From NCBI RefSeq assembly GCF_002116635.1, contig NZ_LQPW01000010.1:87963-151962 (forward strand): a stretch of DNA of 64,000 nt, in the 5' to 3' direction. The notes under the pieces were generated by a model. The model did not search any database. It had not been told where the DNA came from and was given only the letters and a program-made list of their open reading frames with translations. The position numbers and the translations under genes were made by a program. Of this stretch, positions 56,161-64,000 are shown piece after piece. The number at the start of each line of letters is the position of its first letter. Position 1 is the first letter of the stretch. This DNA comes from Mycobacterium szulgai (GTDB lineage Bacteria > Actinomycetota > Actinomycetes > Mycobacteriales > Mycobacteriaceae).

Positions 56161-57198
56161 CTACTCGAAGAGACCCGGTTGCGTGGCTCCGACGGGTGGA
56201 GTCATGCCCAGGTGCGTCCAGGCCAGGGCGGTGGCCACCCGGCCGCGGGGGGTGCGGGCGACCATACCGGCGCGGACCAGGAACGGTTCGCACACCTCCT
56301 CGACGGTGGTGGCCTCCTCCCCTACCGCCACCGCCAGCGTCGATACTCCGACCGGCCCGCCACCGAAGCTGCGGGTCAGCACCGTCAGCACCGCCCGGTC
56401 CAGCCGGTCCAGGCCGAGTTCGTCGACGTCGTAGACCTCCAGCGCGGACTTGGCGATGTCGCGGGTGATGATGCCGTCGGCGCGCACCTCGGCGAAGTCA
56501 CGAACCCGGCGCAGCAGCCGGTTGGCGATTCGCGGTGTGCCCCGTGAGCGCCGGGCGATCTCCGCGCCGGCCTCTGCGCCCAGTTCGATGCCCAGGATCC
56601 CGGCGGAGCGCGCCAGCACCCGTTCCAGCTCGGCCGGCTCGTAGAAATCCATGTGCGCGGTAAATCCGAACCGGTCGCGCAACGGGCCGGTCAGCGCGCC
56701 GGACCGGGTGGTCGCGCCGACCAGCGTGAACGGAGCCACCTCCAGCGGAATCGACGTTGCCCCAGGGCCTTTGCCGACGACCACGTCGACGCGGAAATCC
56801 TCCATCGCCAGGTACAGCATCTCCTCGGCGGGCCGCGCGATGCGGTGAATCTCGTCGATGAACAGCACGTCGTGTTCGACCAGATTGGACAGCATCGCCG
56901 CCAGGTCGCCGGCGCGTTCCAACGCGGGCCCCGAAGTCACCCGCAGCGAAGATCCCAGCTCGGCCGCGATGATCATCGCCAGCGATGTCTTGCCCAAACC
57001 AGGTGGACCGGACAGCAGAATGTGGTCCGGCGTGCTGCCACGGTTCTTCGCGCCCTCGAGGACCAGTTGGAGCTGTTCGCGGACCCGCGGCTGGCCGATG
57101 AACTCGCGCAGCGAGCGGGGCCGCAGGCTGACGTCGATGTCGCCCTCGCCGACGGTCAGCGCGGGCGAGACTTCGCGATCGAGTTGCTCCTCGCTCAT
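56161..57198 (-). CDS. ruvB: Holliday junction branch migration ATPase RuvB
   Basis: 345 residues. Hexameric AAA+ motor. Walker [10 protein letters not shown] (about 66-74), Walker B LFIDEIHR, sensor TTRSG and a C-terminal winged helix that ends GLFE. It works with RuvA on DNA crossovers during recombinational repair. Its start overlaps the ruvA stop by 4 bp. Corresponds to Rv2592c. Confidence 0.98.
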   Translation of the reverse strand: MSEEQLDREVSPALTVGEGDIDVSLRPRSLREFIGQPRVREQLQLVLEGAKNRGSTPDHILLSGPPGLGKTSLAMIIAAELGSSLRVTSGPALERAGDLAAMLSNLVEHDVLFIDEIHRIARPAEEMLYLAMEDFRVDVVVGKGPGATSIPLEVAPFTLVGATTRSGALTGPLRDRFGFTAHMDFYEPAELERVLARSAGILGIELGAEAGAEIARRSRGTPRIANRLLRRVRDFAEVRADGIITRDIAKSALEVYDVDELGLDRLDRAVLTVLTRSFGGGPVGVSTLAVAVGEEATTVEEVCEPFLVRAGMVARTPRGRVATALAWTHLGMTPPVGATQPGLFE

Positions 57199-57797
57199 TT
57201 CGACTTGCCCAGCAACGACAGGGCAGCACGCAGGGCGCTGGACGTCGTCACTTCCCCGTTTTGGTGGTCGCCGCTGAGCACCTTGTCGGTGGCCTCCTCG
57301 GCCTGTTTGGCAGCGAACCCGAGTCCGACGAGGGCCTCGACCACGGGGCTGCGCACCGCATGCCCGTTGACCACCGGCGTGCCGCCGGCGGCGGCCACCG
57401 CCCCAACCTTGTCGCGCAACTCCAAGACCATGCGCTCGGCACCGCGCTTGCCGATGCCGGGCACCCTGGTCAGCGCGGTGACATCACCGTCGGCCAGCGC
57501 CTGACGCAGCGCCGCGGCGTCGTGTACAGCCAGCGTCGCCATGGCCAATCTCGGCCCGACGCCGGACACCGACAGCAAGGTCAGGAACAGGTCACGGGTT
57601 TCGGTATCGGAGAACCCATACAGCGTCTGCGAATCTTCACGCACGATCATCGCGGTGATCAACCGGCCTTCGGTGCCCTGCCGCAACGTCGCCAGCGTCG
57701 ACGGCGTCGCGTTCACCCGGTAGCCGACCCCGGCGGCCTCGATAACCACGTGATCGAGGGCCACCTCGAGCACCTCACCGCGGACCGAGGCGATCAT
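57195..57797 (-). CDS. ruvA: Holliday junction DNA helicase subunit RuvA
   Basis: 200 residues, full length. N-terminal OB fold ([20 protein letters not shown]), two helix-hairpin-helix motifs ([35 protein letters not shown]) and a C-terminal UBA-like domain that contacts RuvB ([17 protein letters not shown]). Overlaps ruvC and ruvB by 4 bp each. Corresponds to Rv2593c. Confidence 0.98.
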   Translation of the reverse strand: MIASVRGEVLEVALDHVVIEAAGVGYRVNATPSTLATLRQGTEGRLITAMIVREDSQTLYGFSDTETRDLFLTLLSVSGVGPRLAMATLAVHDAAALRQALADGDVTALTRVPGIGKRGAERMVLELRDKVGAVAAAGGTPVVNGHAVRSPVVEALVGLGFAAKQAEEATDKVLSGDHQNGEVTTSSALRAALSLLGKSK

Positions 57798-58348
57798 CGC
57801 GCGGCCTTGAGCTTGGCCTGGTATGCCCGGCGTTGCTGGGCCGCCAGTGCTTGCGCCTTGGCCAGCCGGGCGATCGTCGGCGCCCGCCAGCAGTGACAGA
57901 TCGCCAGGGCCAGCGCGTCGGCGGCGTCGGCCGGGGTCGGTTTGGCTTGCAGCGCAAGGATTCTGGTGACCATCGCGGTGACCTGGGCCTTGTCGGCGGC
58001 GCCGTTGCCGGTGACCGCGGCCTTGACCTCACTGGGTGTATGGAAGTGCACATCGATGCCACGCTTGGCCGCGGCCAGCGCGACCACGCCGCCGGCCTGG
58101 GCGGTGCCCATCACCGTCGTCACATTGAGCTGGGAGAACACCCGCTCGACGGCCAGCACGTCAGGGTGGTGAGTATCCAGCCAGTGGTCGACGGCGTTGC
58201 TGATCGCCAATAGCCGCTCGGCCAGCGGGGCATCCGAGGGGGTGCGCACCACGTCGACGTCCAGCGCAATGAGCTGCCGCCCGCCCGCGCTCTCGACCAG
58301 CGACAGCCCGCATCGCGTCAACCCCGGATCAACGCCCATCACCCGCAC
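57794..58348 (-). CDS. ruvC: Holliday junction resolvase RuvC
   Basis: 184 residues from GTG 58348 ([20 protein letters not shown]), which gives the family's usual start. Catalytic acidic residues are visible: Asp in GVDPG, Glu in [10 protein letters not shown], and the Asp pair in [15 protein letters not shown]. It cuts Holliday junctions symmetrically. First gene of the ruvC-ruvA-ruvB unit. Corresponds to Rv2594c; the vapBC40 pair of M. tuberculosis is absent upstream. Confidence 0.97.
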   Translation of the reverse strand: MRVMGVDPGLTRCGLSLVESAGGRQLIALDVDVVRTPSDAPLAERLLAISNAVDHWLDTHHPDVLAVERVFSQLNVTTVMGTAQAGGVVALAAAKRGIDVHFHTPSEVKAAVTGNGAADKAQVTAMVTRILALQAKPTPADAADALALAICHCWRAPTIARLAKAQALAAQQRRAYQAKLKAAR

Positions 58349-58485
58349 CGCAGCTCCCACCTCACAACCGGTACCCGAACAGCTGTTCGATAGCCTAGCG
58401 GCTGCATCCGCCAGCAGCCGGTACGACACGCGATCGAAAGCTGTTACCTTAAACCGCACATTCGCCGCGGTACGAAGGGGTATGC

Positions 58486-59103
58486 GTGGGAACACTGCTG
58501 GTCATAGCCGCCCTGGCGTTGTTCTTGGCGTCCATCGTCGTCCTCGTCGTGGCGCTGCGCCGCCCCAAGCAACCGGGCCAGCCGTCGGGACGCCAGGACC
58601 CGTTGTCGTCCAGCGCCTCGTCGCCATTCGGACCGCAATTCGGGCCCCGGCAACTCGGGCCGGGCGCGATCGTCAGCTACGGCGGCGTGGACTACGTGGT
58701 GCGCGGGTCGGTCACCTACCGCGAGGGGCCCTTCGTGTGGTGGGAGCATCTGCTGGAAGGCGGCGATCAGCCGCTCTGGTTCAGCGTCGAAGAGGACGAC
58801 GGGCGCCTCGAACTCGCGATGTGGGTCAAACGCACGGATCTGGGTGAGCTGCAGCCCGGTGGCCAGCACGTCGTGGACGGCGTGACGTTTCACGAGCAGG
58901 AGCGCGGCCACGCCGGGTACACCACCGAAGGCGAAACGGGGCTGCCGGCCGGTGGCGATATGGACTTCGTCGATTACGCCGATGCCGACGAGTCCTTATT
59001 GCTGTCCTTCGAACGCTGGGCGCCCGGCATGCCCTGGGAGATCTCGACGGGCAAGTCGGTGTCGACCGGCGAGCTCACCGTCTACCCTGCGCCCTCTGCC
59101 TAG
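58486..59103 (+). CDS. DUF4178 membrane-anchored protein (Rv2597 homologue)
   Basis: 205 residues from a GTG start. N-terminal transmembrane helix ([21 protein letters not shown]) and a DUF4178 domain ([44 protein letters not shown]). First gene of a five-gene block (Rv2597-Rv2601 order) ending in a spermidine-synthase-like protein. This block is often called the DUF4178/DUF2617/DUF4247/DUF350/SpeE set, and its role is unknown. Confidence 0.88.
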   Translation: MGTLLVIAALALFLASIVVLVVALRRPKQPGQPSGRQDPLSSSASSPFGPQFGPRQLGPGAIVSYGGVDYVVRGSVTYREGPFVWWEHLLEGGDQPLWFSVEEDDGRLELAMWVKRTDLGELQPGGQHVVDGVTFHEQERGHAGYTTEGETGLPAGGDMDFVDYADADESLLLSFERWAPGMPWEISTGKSVSTGELTVYPAPSA

Positions 59104-59111
59104 GACCGCCG

Positions 59112-59636
59112 GTGCCGCTTCATCAGCTTGCCGTCACTCCGGCTGACGTATCCGGAGCCCGGCTCGCACTAGCACTCAACGAGCCCGCGCCGCGGCCACT
59201 GGCCACCTACCGGCTGGACCACCCCGGCGGCGGCACCCTGTTGCTCGGTGTGCTGGGCGCATCGCACCTCATCACCGTCGAGCACGGCGCGGAATGTTTT
59301 TCCGAACAGGTGTCCTGCGCAGTCGGGAGTCACGCGGGCTTGCCCGAGCGTCGCGAAGGGCCCGGCTATCACCTGCAATCTCATACCGAGCATTGTGACG
59401 AGCCGAGGTTTCGCCGCCTGGCCCAGCACTTGCGCTGGCGCTGTGCACAAGAGAAGGGATGGCTCGGCGGCGTGTTCCCCGGCGATGACGCCGCATTGAC
59501 CGCGCTGTTCGCCGTGCCCGACGGCCCCGGCTGGCGCTGGCAGACCTGGCATCTCTACCCGCTGCATGTCCATCCACTGCCTGCGGGCGGGTCCGGTGGG
59601 ACGGTGGTTCATACCGCGAGCCGGTGGCAGCCATGA
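59112..59636 (+). CDS. DUF2617 protein (Rv2598 homologue)
   Basis: 174 residues from GTG 59112, 8 bp after the previous gene. DUF2617 pattern with LLLGVLGASHLITVEHG, a conserved F-P-G-D-D and C-terminal WQTWHLYPLHVHPL. Soluble. Its stop overlaps the next start (ATGA). Confidence 0.85.
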   Translation: MPLHQLAVTPADVSGARLALALNEPAPRPLATYRLDHPGGGTLLLGVLGASHLITVEHGAECFSEQVSCAVGSHAGLPERREGPGYHLQSHTEHCDEPRFRRLAQHLRWRCAQEKGWLGGVFPGDDAALTALFAVPDGPGWRWQTWHLYPLHVHPLPAGGSGGTVVHTASRWQP

Positions 59637-60064
59637 GCCGCAACCGGTTGTTGTGGATCGCCCTTGGGCTGGCCGGGGCGGCATTGGTCTCGTTGGTTTC
59701 CGGATTGCTGTTGCTGCACAAGGACATCGGCTCATATGTCGCGTCCCACTATCACGAGTACTCACAGGACGTGAACGGGACACGCTACGTCTGCACGGGG
59801 TCACCCAAGCAGGTGGCCGACTCGCTGGCCAAATACCAAGCCCCCCGGGCGCGTGCGTCCAGCGGCGACAACGAATACCTGCGCTACAGCGACAACATCG
59901 TCATCGTGGGACCCGACGGCAGCCATCCGTGCAGCGTCCGCGTCGAAGGCTTGAGCGCGGGATACAACCACGGCTCGTTCATCTTCCTCGGTCCCGGATT
60001 CACACCCGGGTCCCCGTCGGGCGGCTCGGGCGGTAGTCCCGGCGGACCCGGCGGGACCAAATAG
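59633..60064 (+). CDS. DUF4247 protein (Rv2599 homologue)
   Basis: 143 residues. One N-terminal transmembrane helix ([23 protein letters not shown]), then a DUF4247 domain with two cysteines ([26 protein letters not shown]) and a Gly/Ser/Pro-rich tail. Probably faces the outside. Confidence 0.86.
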   Translation: MSRNRLLWIALGLAGAALVSLVSGLLLLHKDIGSYVASHYHEYSQDVNGTRYVCTGSPKQVADSLAKYQAPRARASSGDNEYLRYSDNIVIVGPDGSHPCSVRVEGLSAGYNHGSFIFLGPGFTPGSPSGGSGGSPGGPGGTK

Positions 60065-60086
60065 GTATCGCAAAAGGAGACCAGCC

Positions 60087-60545
60087 ATGTACACAGCAGC
60101 CATCGATTTCGGCACCGTCAGCGTCGCACCGATTCTGCACGGGGCGGTCGCCACGGTCCTGTATTTCCTGGTGGGCATCGCGGTCCTGATCGCCGGCTTC
60201 CTCATGGTCGACGTGCTGACTCCGGGGAACCTGCGCCGGCTGGTGTTCATCGAGCGCCGGCCCAATGCCGTCGTCCTGGCCTCGGCCATGTACGCCGCGC
60301 TGGCCACCGTCATCATCGCCGCGATCTACACCAGCTCCAGCCAGCTGGGCCAGGGTCTGCTCGGGGTGGCGATCTACGGCACGGTGGGCGTCATGCTGCA
60401 GGGGGCGGCGCTGTTCATCTTGCAGATCGTGGTGCCGGGCAACTTCCACGAGCACGTCGGGGAACCGGAGCTGCATCCGGCCGCGTTTGCCACGGCCGCG
60501 ATGTTGCTGGCCGTGGGAGGGGTCACCGCGGCCGCACTGTCGTGA
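60087..60545 (+). CDS. DUF350 integral membrane protein (Rv2600 homologue)
   Basis: 152 residues, behind AGGAGA. Four transmembrane helices in two DUF350-like repeats ([46 protein letters not shown]). Its stop overlaps the speE GTG by 4 bp. DUF350 proteins frequently accompany spermidine-synthase-like genes. Confidence 0.88.
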   Translation: MYTAAIDFGTVSVAPILHGAVATVLYFLVGIAVLIAGFLMVDVLTPGNLRRLVFIERRPNAVVLASAMYAALATVIIAAIYTSSSQLGQGLLGVAIYGTVGVMLQGAALFILQIVVPGNFHEHVGEPELHPAAFATAAMLLAVGGVTAAALS

Positions 60546-62110
60546 CCGCTGTCGAGGTGGCGCCGGCCACCGAGTCTTCCGGGCGCTGGCGGGCGGTGCT
60601 GCTGGCCGCGGTCGCCGCATGTGCGGCCTGCGGCATCGTCTATGAGCTGGCGCTGCTGACCCTGTCGACCAGCTTGAACGGCGGCGGCATCGTGGCCACC
60701 TCGTTGATCGTCGCAGGCTATATCGCCGCACTGGGGTTGGGCGCGTTGCTGGTGAAGCCGTTGCTGGTGCGGGCGGCCATCACCTTCATCGCGGTGGAGG
60801 CGCTGCTGGGCATCGTCGGCGGTTTGTCGGCGGCGGCGCTGTATGTGGCCTTTGCGTTCGTCGACGGGTCCACCCTGGTGCTGGTGTTGAGTACCGCCCT
60901 GATCGGTTGCCTGGTCGGTGCCGAGGTACCGCTGCTGATGACGCTGTTACAGCGCGGTCGGGTATCCGGCGCCGCCGATACCGGACGCACGCTGGCCAAC
61001 CTCAATGCAGCCGACTATCTGGGTGCTTTGGTCGGCGGGCTGGCCTGGCCGTTCGTCCTGCTGCCGCAACTGGGCATGATCCGTGGCGCGGCGGCCACCG
61101 GCATCGTCAATCTGGTGGCGGCGGCGGTGGTGGCGGTCTTCTTGTTGCGCCCCGCGGTGTCCCGCCGCCGGCTCGCCGCCGCGTTGTGCGCGCTGGGCGC
61201 GGCGCTGGCCGTGCTTGTCACGCTGTTGGTGCAGGCCCACGACATCGAGACCACCAGCAGGCAAAACCTCTACAACGATCCGATCATCGCCTATCGGCAT
61301 TCGGCCTATCAGGAGATCGTGGTGACCCGCCGCGACAATGACATGCGCCTCTATCTGGATGGGGGTTTGCAGTTCTCCACCCGCGACGAATTCCGGTATA
61401 CCGAGAGCCTGGTCTATCCCGCGCTCGGCGGCGCCCCCGGGAAAAGCGCGCATTCGGTGCTGGTGCTGGGCGGCGGCGACGGCTTGGCCGCCCGAGAGTT
61501 GTTGCGGCAGAATGGGATCCAGCAGGTCGTCCAAGTCGAGTTGGATCCCGTGGTGATCGAGCTGGCCCGCACCGTCATGCGCCCGGCAAACGGCGGTTCG
61601 CTGGACAACCCGCGCGTCCACGTCGTGATCGACGATGCGATGAGCTGGCTGCGCGGCCGGCACGCGCCGGGCGCTTTCGATGCGGTGATCGTCGACCTGC
61701 CCGATCCGGACACACCGGTACTGGGCCGGCTGTATTCGACGGAGTTCTATGGCTTGGTCGCCGGGGCGCTGACGCCCGGCGGGCTGATGGTGGTGCAGTC
61801 GGGAAGTCCGTTCTCCACGCCCACGGCGTTTTGGCGCACGGTGTCTACGGTCGCGGCCGCCGGCTATGCGGTCACCCCGTACCACGTGCACGTGCCCACC
61901 TTCGGTGACTGGGGTTTCGTGCTGGCCCGCCGCGGCGACACCGCCCCGGCGCCGACCGTGCCCGCTGACGCTCCCCCGCTGCGCTTTCTGGACCAGCGGG
62001 TGCTCGACGCGGCCACGGTGTTCTCCAGCGACGTCCGGCCGCGGCCGCTCGAACCGTCGACCTTGGACAATCCCCGCATCGTCGAGGACATGCGGCACGG
62101 GTACGACTAA
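60542..62110 (+). CDS. speE: Membrane-bound spermidine synthase-like protein (Rv2601 homologue)
   Basis: 522 residues. The N-terminal half has about seven transmembrane helices. Residues about 280-500 form the aminopropyltransferase fold: [35 protein letters not shown] (nucleotide-binding), the acidic VVQVELDP and the gate segment [19 protein letters not shown]. Spermidine synthases transfer aminopropyl from decarboxylated SAM to putrescine. With the membrane half and DUF350 partners the true substrate may differ. Convergent with a PE_PGRS gene; the stops overlap. Confidence 0.9.
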   Translation: MTAVEVAPATESSGRWRAVLLAAVAACAACGIVYELALLTLSTSLNGGGIVATSLIVAGYIAALGLGALLVKPLLVRAAITFIAVEALLGIVGGLSAAALYVAFAFVDGSTLVLVLSTALIGCLVGAEVPLLMTLLQRGRVSGAADTGRTLANLNAADYLGALVGGLAWPFVLLPQLGMIRGAAATGIVNLVAAAVVAVFLLRPAVSRRRLAAALCALGAALAVLVTLLVQAHDIETTSRQNLYNDPIIAYRHSAYQEIVVTRRDNDMRLYLDGGLQFSTRDEFRYTESLVYPALGGAPGKSAHSVLVLGGGDGLAARELLRQNGIQQVVQVELDPVVIELARTVMRPANGGSLDNPRVHVVIDDAMSWLRGRHAPGAFDAVIVDLPDPDTPVLGRLYSTEFYGLVAGALTPGGLMVVQSGSPFSTPTAFWRTVSTVAAAGYAVTPYHVHVPTFGDWGFVLARRGDTAPAPTVPADAPPLRFLDQRVLDAATVFSSDVRPRPLEPSTLDNPRIVEDMRHGYD

Positions 62111-64000
62111 ATCGGCTGAATCGGCGGGAGTTGGCCGGCTCCGCCGCCAGCGCCGCCCGCGCCGCCGCCGCCACCCACGCCCGGGCCGCCGCTAGCGCCG
62201 GCCTGACCGGGGTCACCAGGGTTTCCCCCATATACGTCCGCCGTACCACCGGTGCCACCGGCGCCACCGGTACCACCGGCGCCACCGACGGCATCGCCGC
62301 CAGCGGTGCCGCCCGTGCCGCCGCTACCGCCGGCGCCGCCGTTGCTGGCGAACACGCCGCCGTCGCCACCCGCGCCGCCGGCACCGCCGGTGCCGCCGGC
62401 CCCGGCCGCGCCGCCGCCGATACCGGTGCCACCGGTCCCGCCGATGCCGCCGATGCCCCCGACGCCAGGCTGGCCGGTGGGTCCGTAGCCGCCGGTGCCG
62501 CCGGTACCGCCGGTGCCGCCGCTGCCCGCGGCCTGGCCGGCAGAACCGCTGCCACCAGTGCCGCCGGCGCCGCCGCCACCGCCAGAACCGCCGCTGCTGC
62601 CCGGTTGATCTGGGTCGATTTCGTTGATATCGCCGATCCCGCCACCGCCGCCGGTCCCGCCGGTCCCGCCGGTTCCGCCGGGTCCGTTCATGCTGGTGCC
62701 GCCGGTGCCACCCGCGCCGCCGAGACCGCCGTCGCCGCCGGCGTCACCGGTTCCGACGTCGCCGCCGCCGCCCCCGGCGCCGCCACTTCCGCCAGTGCCG
62801 CCCGGTCCGGCGATACTCGTGCCGCCGACCCCGCCGATACCGCCAACGCCGCCGTTTCCACCTGATCCGCTAACCGAGCCAACCAGTCCCATATCGCCGC
62901 CGCCGCCGGCGCCGCCCGCGCCGCCGGCCGAACCGGTCAAACCGGTGCCGCCCTGACCACCCATACCGCCGGTGCCACCGACGCCGCCGGCCTCGTTGAA
63001 TCCGTCTGCCCCGTCGCCACCGTCGCCGCCCTGGCCGCCGGTGTACTTGGTGGTGCCGGCGGCGCCGAGGGCGCCGTTGGTCGATCCGCTGCCGCCGGCC
63101 CCGCCGCCGCCGGCTGCGCCCGCATTGCCGCCGTTTCCGCCGTCGCCACCATTTCTGATAAGCACGTCCGACGAGATTTGGCCGCCGCCGCCCGCCCCAC
63201 CGTCACCAGGTTTGCCGCCGCTGCCGCCGGTCCCGCCGACCCCGCCGGCACCCTGAGCACCCGCGTGGCCGGCGGGTGCTGTCGCGGATCCACCGGCACC
63301 GCCGTCACCACCGATCCCACCGGTGCCGCCCATGCCGCCGTCGCTGCCGTTGCCGCCGTTGCCAGGAGCGAAGGGGTGGTCCTCGGCGTCGACACCACCG
63401 TCGTGGCCGGTGGCCCCGTCGACGCCGCTGCCGCCGTCTCCGCCGGTGCCACCGACACCGCCGGCGCCACCCGCGCCGCCGTCGCCGGCATTCGTTCCGC
63501 CGTTGCCGCCGACGCCGCCGTTGCCGCCTTTGCCACCGGGGTTGCCGGTACCGCCGGTGTCACCTTGGTTCACACCAGCGGCTCCGGTGGTGCCGGTGGC
63601 GCCCTGGCCGCCGGCCCCGCCGGCGCCGCCGTTGCCGATCACCCCGCCGTCGCCGCCGTGCCCGCCGGTCCCGCCGACGCCACCGTTGTGATCCCAGTCG
63701 CCGGCCGCGCCCATCCCACCGGCGCCGCCATTGCCACCGCCGGTGGGGGCTGCGCCGGCGGCGCCGGCCGCACCCGTCGTGAAGCCGGCGCCGCCGGCAC
63801 CGCCGACGCCGCCGGTCCCGGGATTACCACCGTGTCCGCCGGTGCCGCCGAGGCCGTTGTTGACGTCCCAGTCGCCGACGGCACCGACCCCGCCGTCGCC
63901 ACCGAGCCCGCCGACGCCGCCGTTTCCGCCGGCACCACCGGCGCCCTGGTGGCCGCCGAACTTGCCGGCCGCCGCGCCGCCGACACCGCCGACCCCGCCG
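62107..64000 (-). CDS. PE_PGRS family protein, C-terminal part (5' end beyond window)
   Basis: 631 codons read without a stop from the right edge down to PIQPI at 62107. All visible sequence is PGRS: Gly-Gly-Ala/Thr/Asn triplets with occasional non-repeat islands ([27 protein letters not shown]). The PE domain must lie to the right. In M. tuberculosis speE is followed by vapBC41, so this position is lineage-specific. Confidence 0.9.
   Translation of the reverse strand, partial: GGVGGVGGAAAGKFGGHQGAGGAGGNGGVGGLGGDGGVGAVGDWDVNNGLGGTGGHGGNPGTGGVGGAGGAGFTTGAAGAAGAAPTGGGNGGAGGMGAAGDWDHNGGVGGTGGHGGDGGVIGNGGAGGAGGQGATGTTGAAGVNQGDTGGTGNPGGKGGNGGVGGNGGTNAGDGGAGGAGGVGGTGGDGGSGVDGATGHDGGVDAEDHPFAPGNGGNGSDGGMGGTGGIGGDGGAGGSATAPAGHAGAQGAGGVGGTGGSGGKPGDGGAGGGGQISSDVLIRNGGDGGNGGNAGAAGGGGAGGSGSTNGALGAAGTTKYTGGQGGDGGDGADGFNEAGGVGGTGGMGGQGGTGLTGSAGGAGGAGGGGDMGLVGSVSGSGGNGGVGGIGGVGGTSIAGPGGTGGSGGAGGGGGDVGTGDAGGDGGLGGAGGTGGTSMNGPGGTGGTGGTGGGGGIGDINEIDPDQPGSSGGSGGGGGAGGTGGSGSAGQAAGSGGTGGTGGTGGYGPTGQPGVGGIGGIGGTGGTGIGGGAAGAGGTGGAGGAGGDGGVFASNGGAGGSGGTGGTAGGDAVGGAGGTGGAGGTGGTADVYGGNPGDPGQAGASGGPGVGGGGGAGGAGGGAGQLPPIQPI

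Overview
The window comes from a high-GC slow-growing Mycobacterium. Evidence: four PE_PGRS genes, MmpL/MmpS transporters, a LigA matching the mycobacterial enzyme throughout, and two long stretches whose gene order follows the M. tuberculosis chromosome (ligA to Rv3032, and ruvB-ruvA-ruvC to speE). A complete carotenoid operon between these stretches suggests a pigmented, probably photochromogenic species of the M. kansasii/M. marinum/M. gordonae kind. The exact species cannot be fixed from the sequence alone.

Layout. 1-4 kb: 3' part of a TetR-mmpS-mmpL lipid-transport unit. 4-21.5 kb: conserved backbone (ligA, Rv3015c-like, lpqA, mnmA, iscS, two acyltransferases, etfA/etfB, Rv3030-Rv3031-Rv3032), with two PE_PGRS genes at places where M. 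tuberculosis has none. 21.6-29.2 kb: accessory stretch with a two-domain TIGR01777 epimerase, a decayed epimerase, two tandem STAS proteins, a CsbD-like protein behind a SigF-like promoter, a catalase-like protein, and a four-gene unit ending in a frameshifted DUF3140 gene. 29.3-37.4 kb: the operon crtE-crtI-crtB-crtYc-crtYd-methyltransferase-crtU-Rieske-DUF2784, most genes overlapping by 4 bp. 37.4-47.2 kb: two paralogous MarR regulators, a glycosyltransferase, a SOUL protein, two short MmpL transporters, TspO and a DNA photolyase. 47.3-48.7 kb: three small genes. 48.8-54.9 kb: a giant PE_PGRS with one frameshift. 54.9-62.1 kb: small membrane genes, ruvCAB and the Rv2597-Rv2601 block. From 62.1 kb: a PE_PGRS reading in from the right edge.

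Working model. Genes from about 26.7 to 47.2 kb look like one light/carotenoid regulon. CrtE makes GGPP, CrtB phytoene, CrtI lycopene, CrtYc/Yd beta-carotene and CrtU an aromatic carotenoid. The methyltransferase, Rieske protein and glycosyltransferase may decorate it, and the MmpL proteins may move it or a related lipid. Photolyase, TspO and SOUL fit photodamage and porphyrin handling. A related AT-rich motif occurs in front of crtE, both mmpL genes, the SOUL/hypothetical divergent pair and, more weakly, the SDR unit. It is the best candidate operator for the MarR pair. The organisation recalls Corynebacterium glutamicum, where a MarR protein (CrtR) controls a crt operon that includes an MmpL gene.
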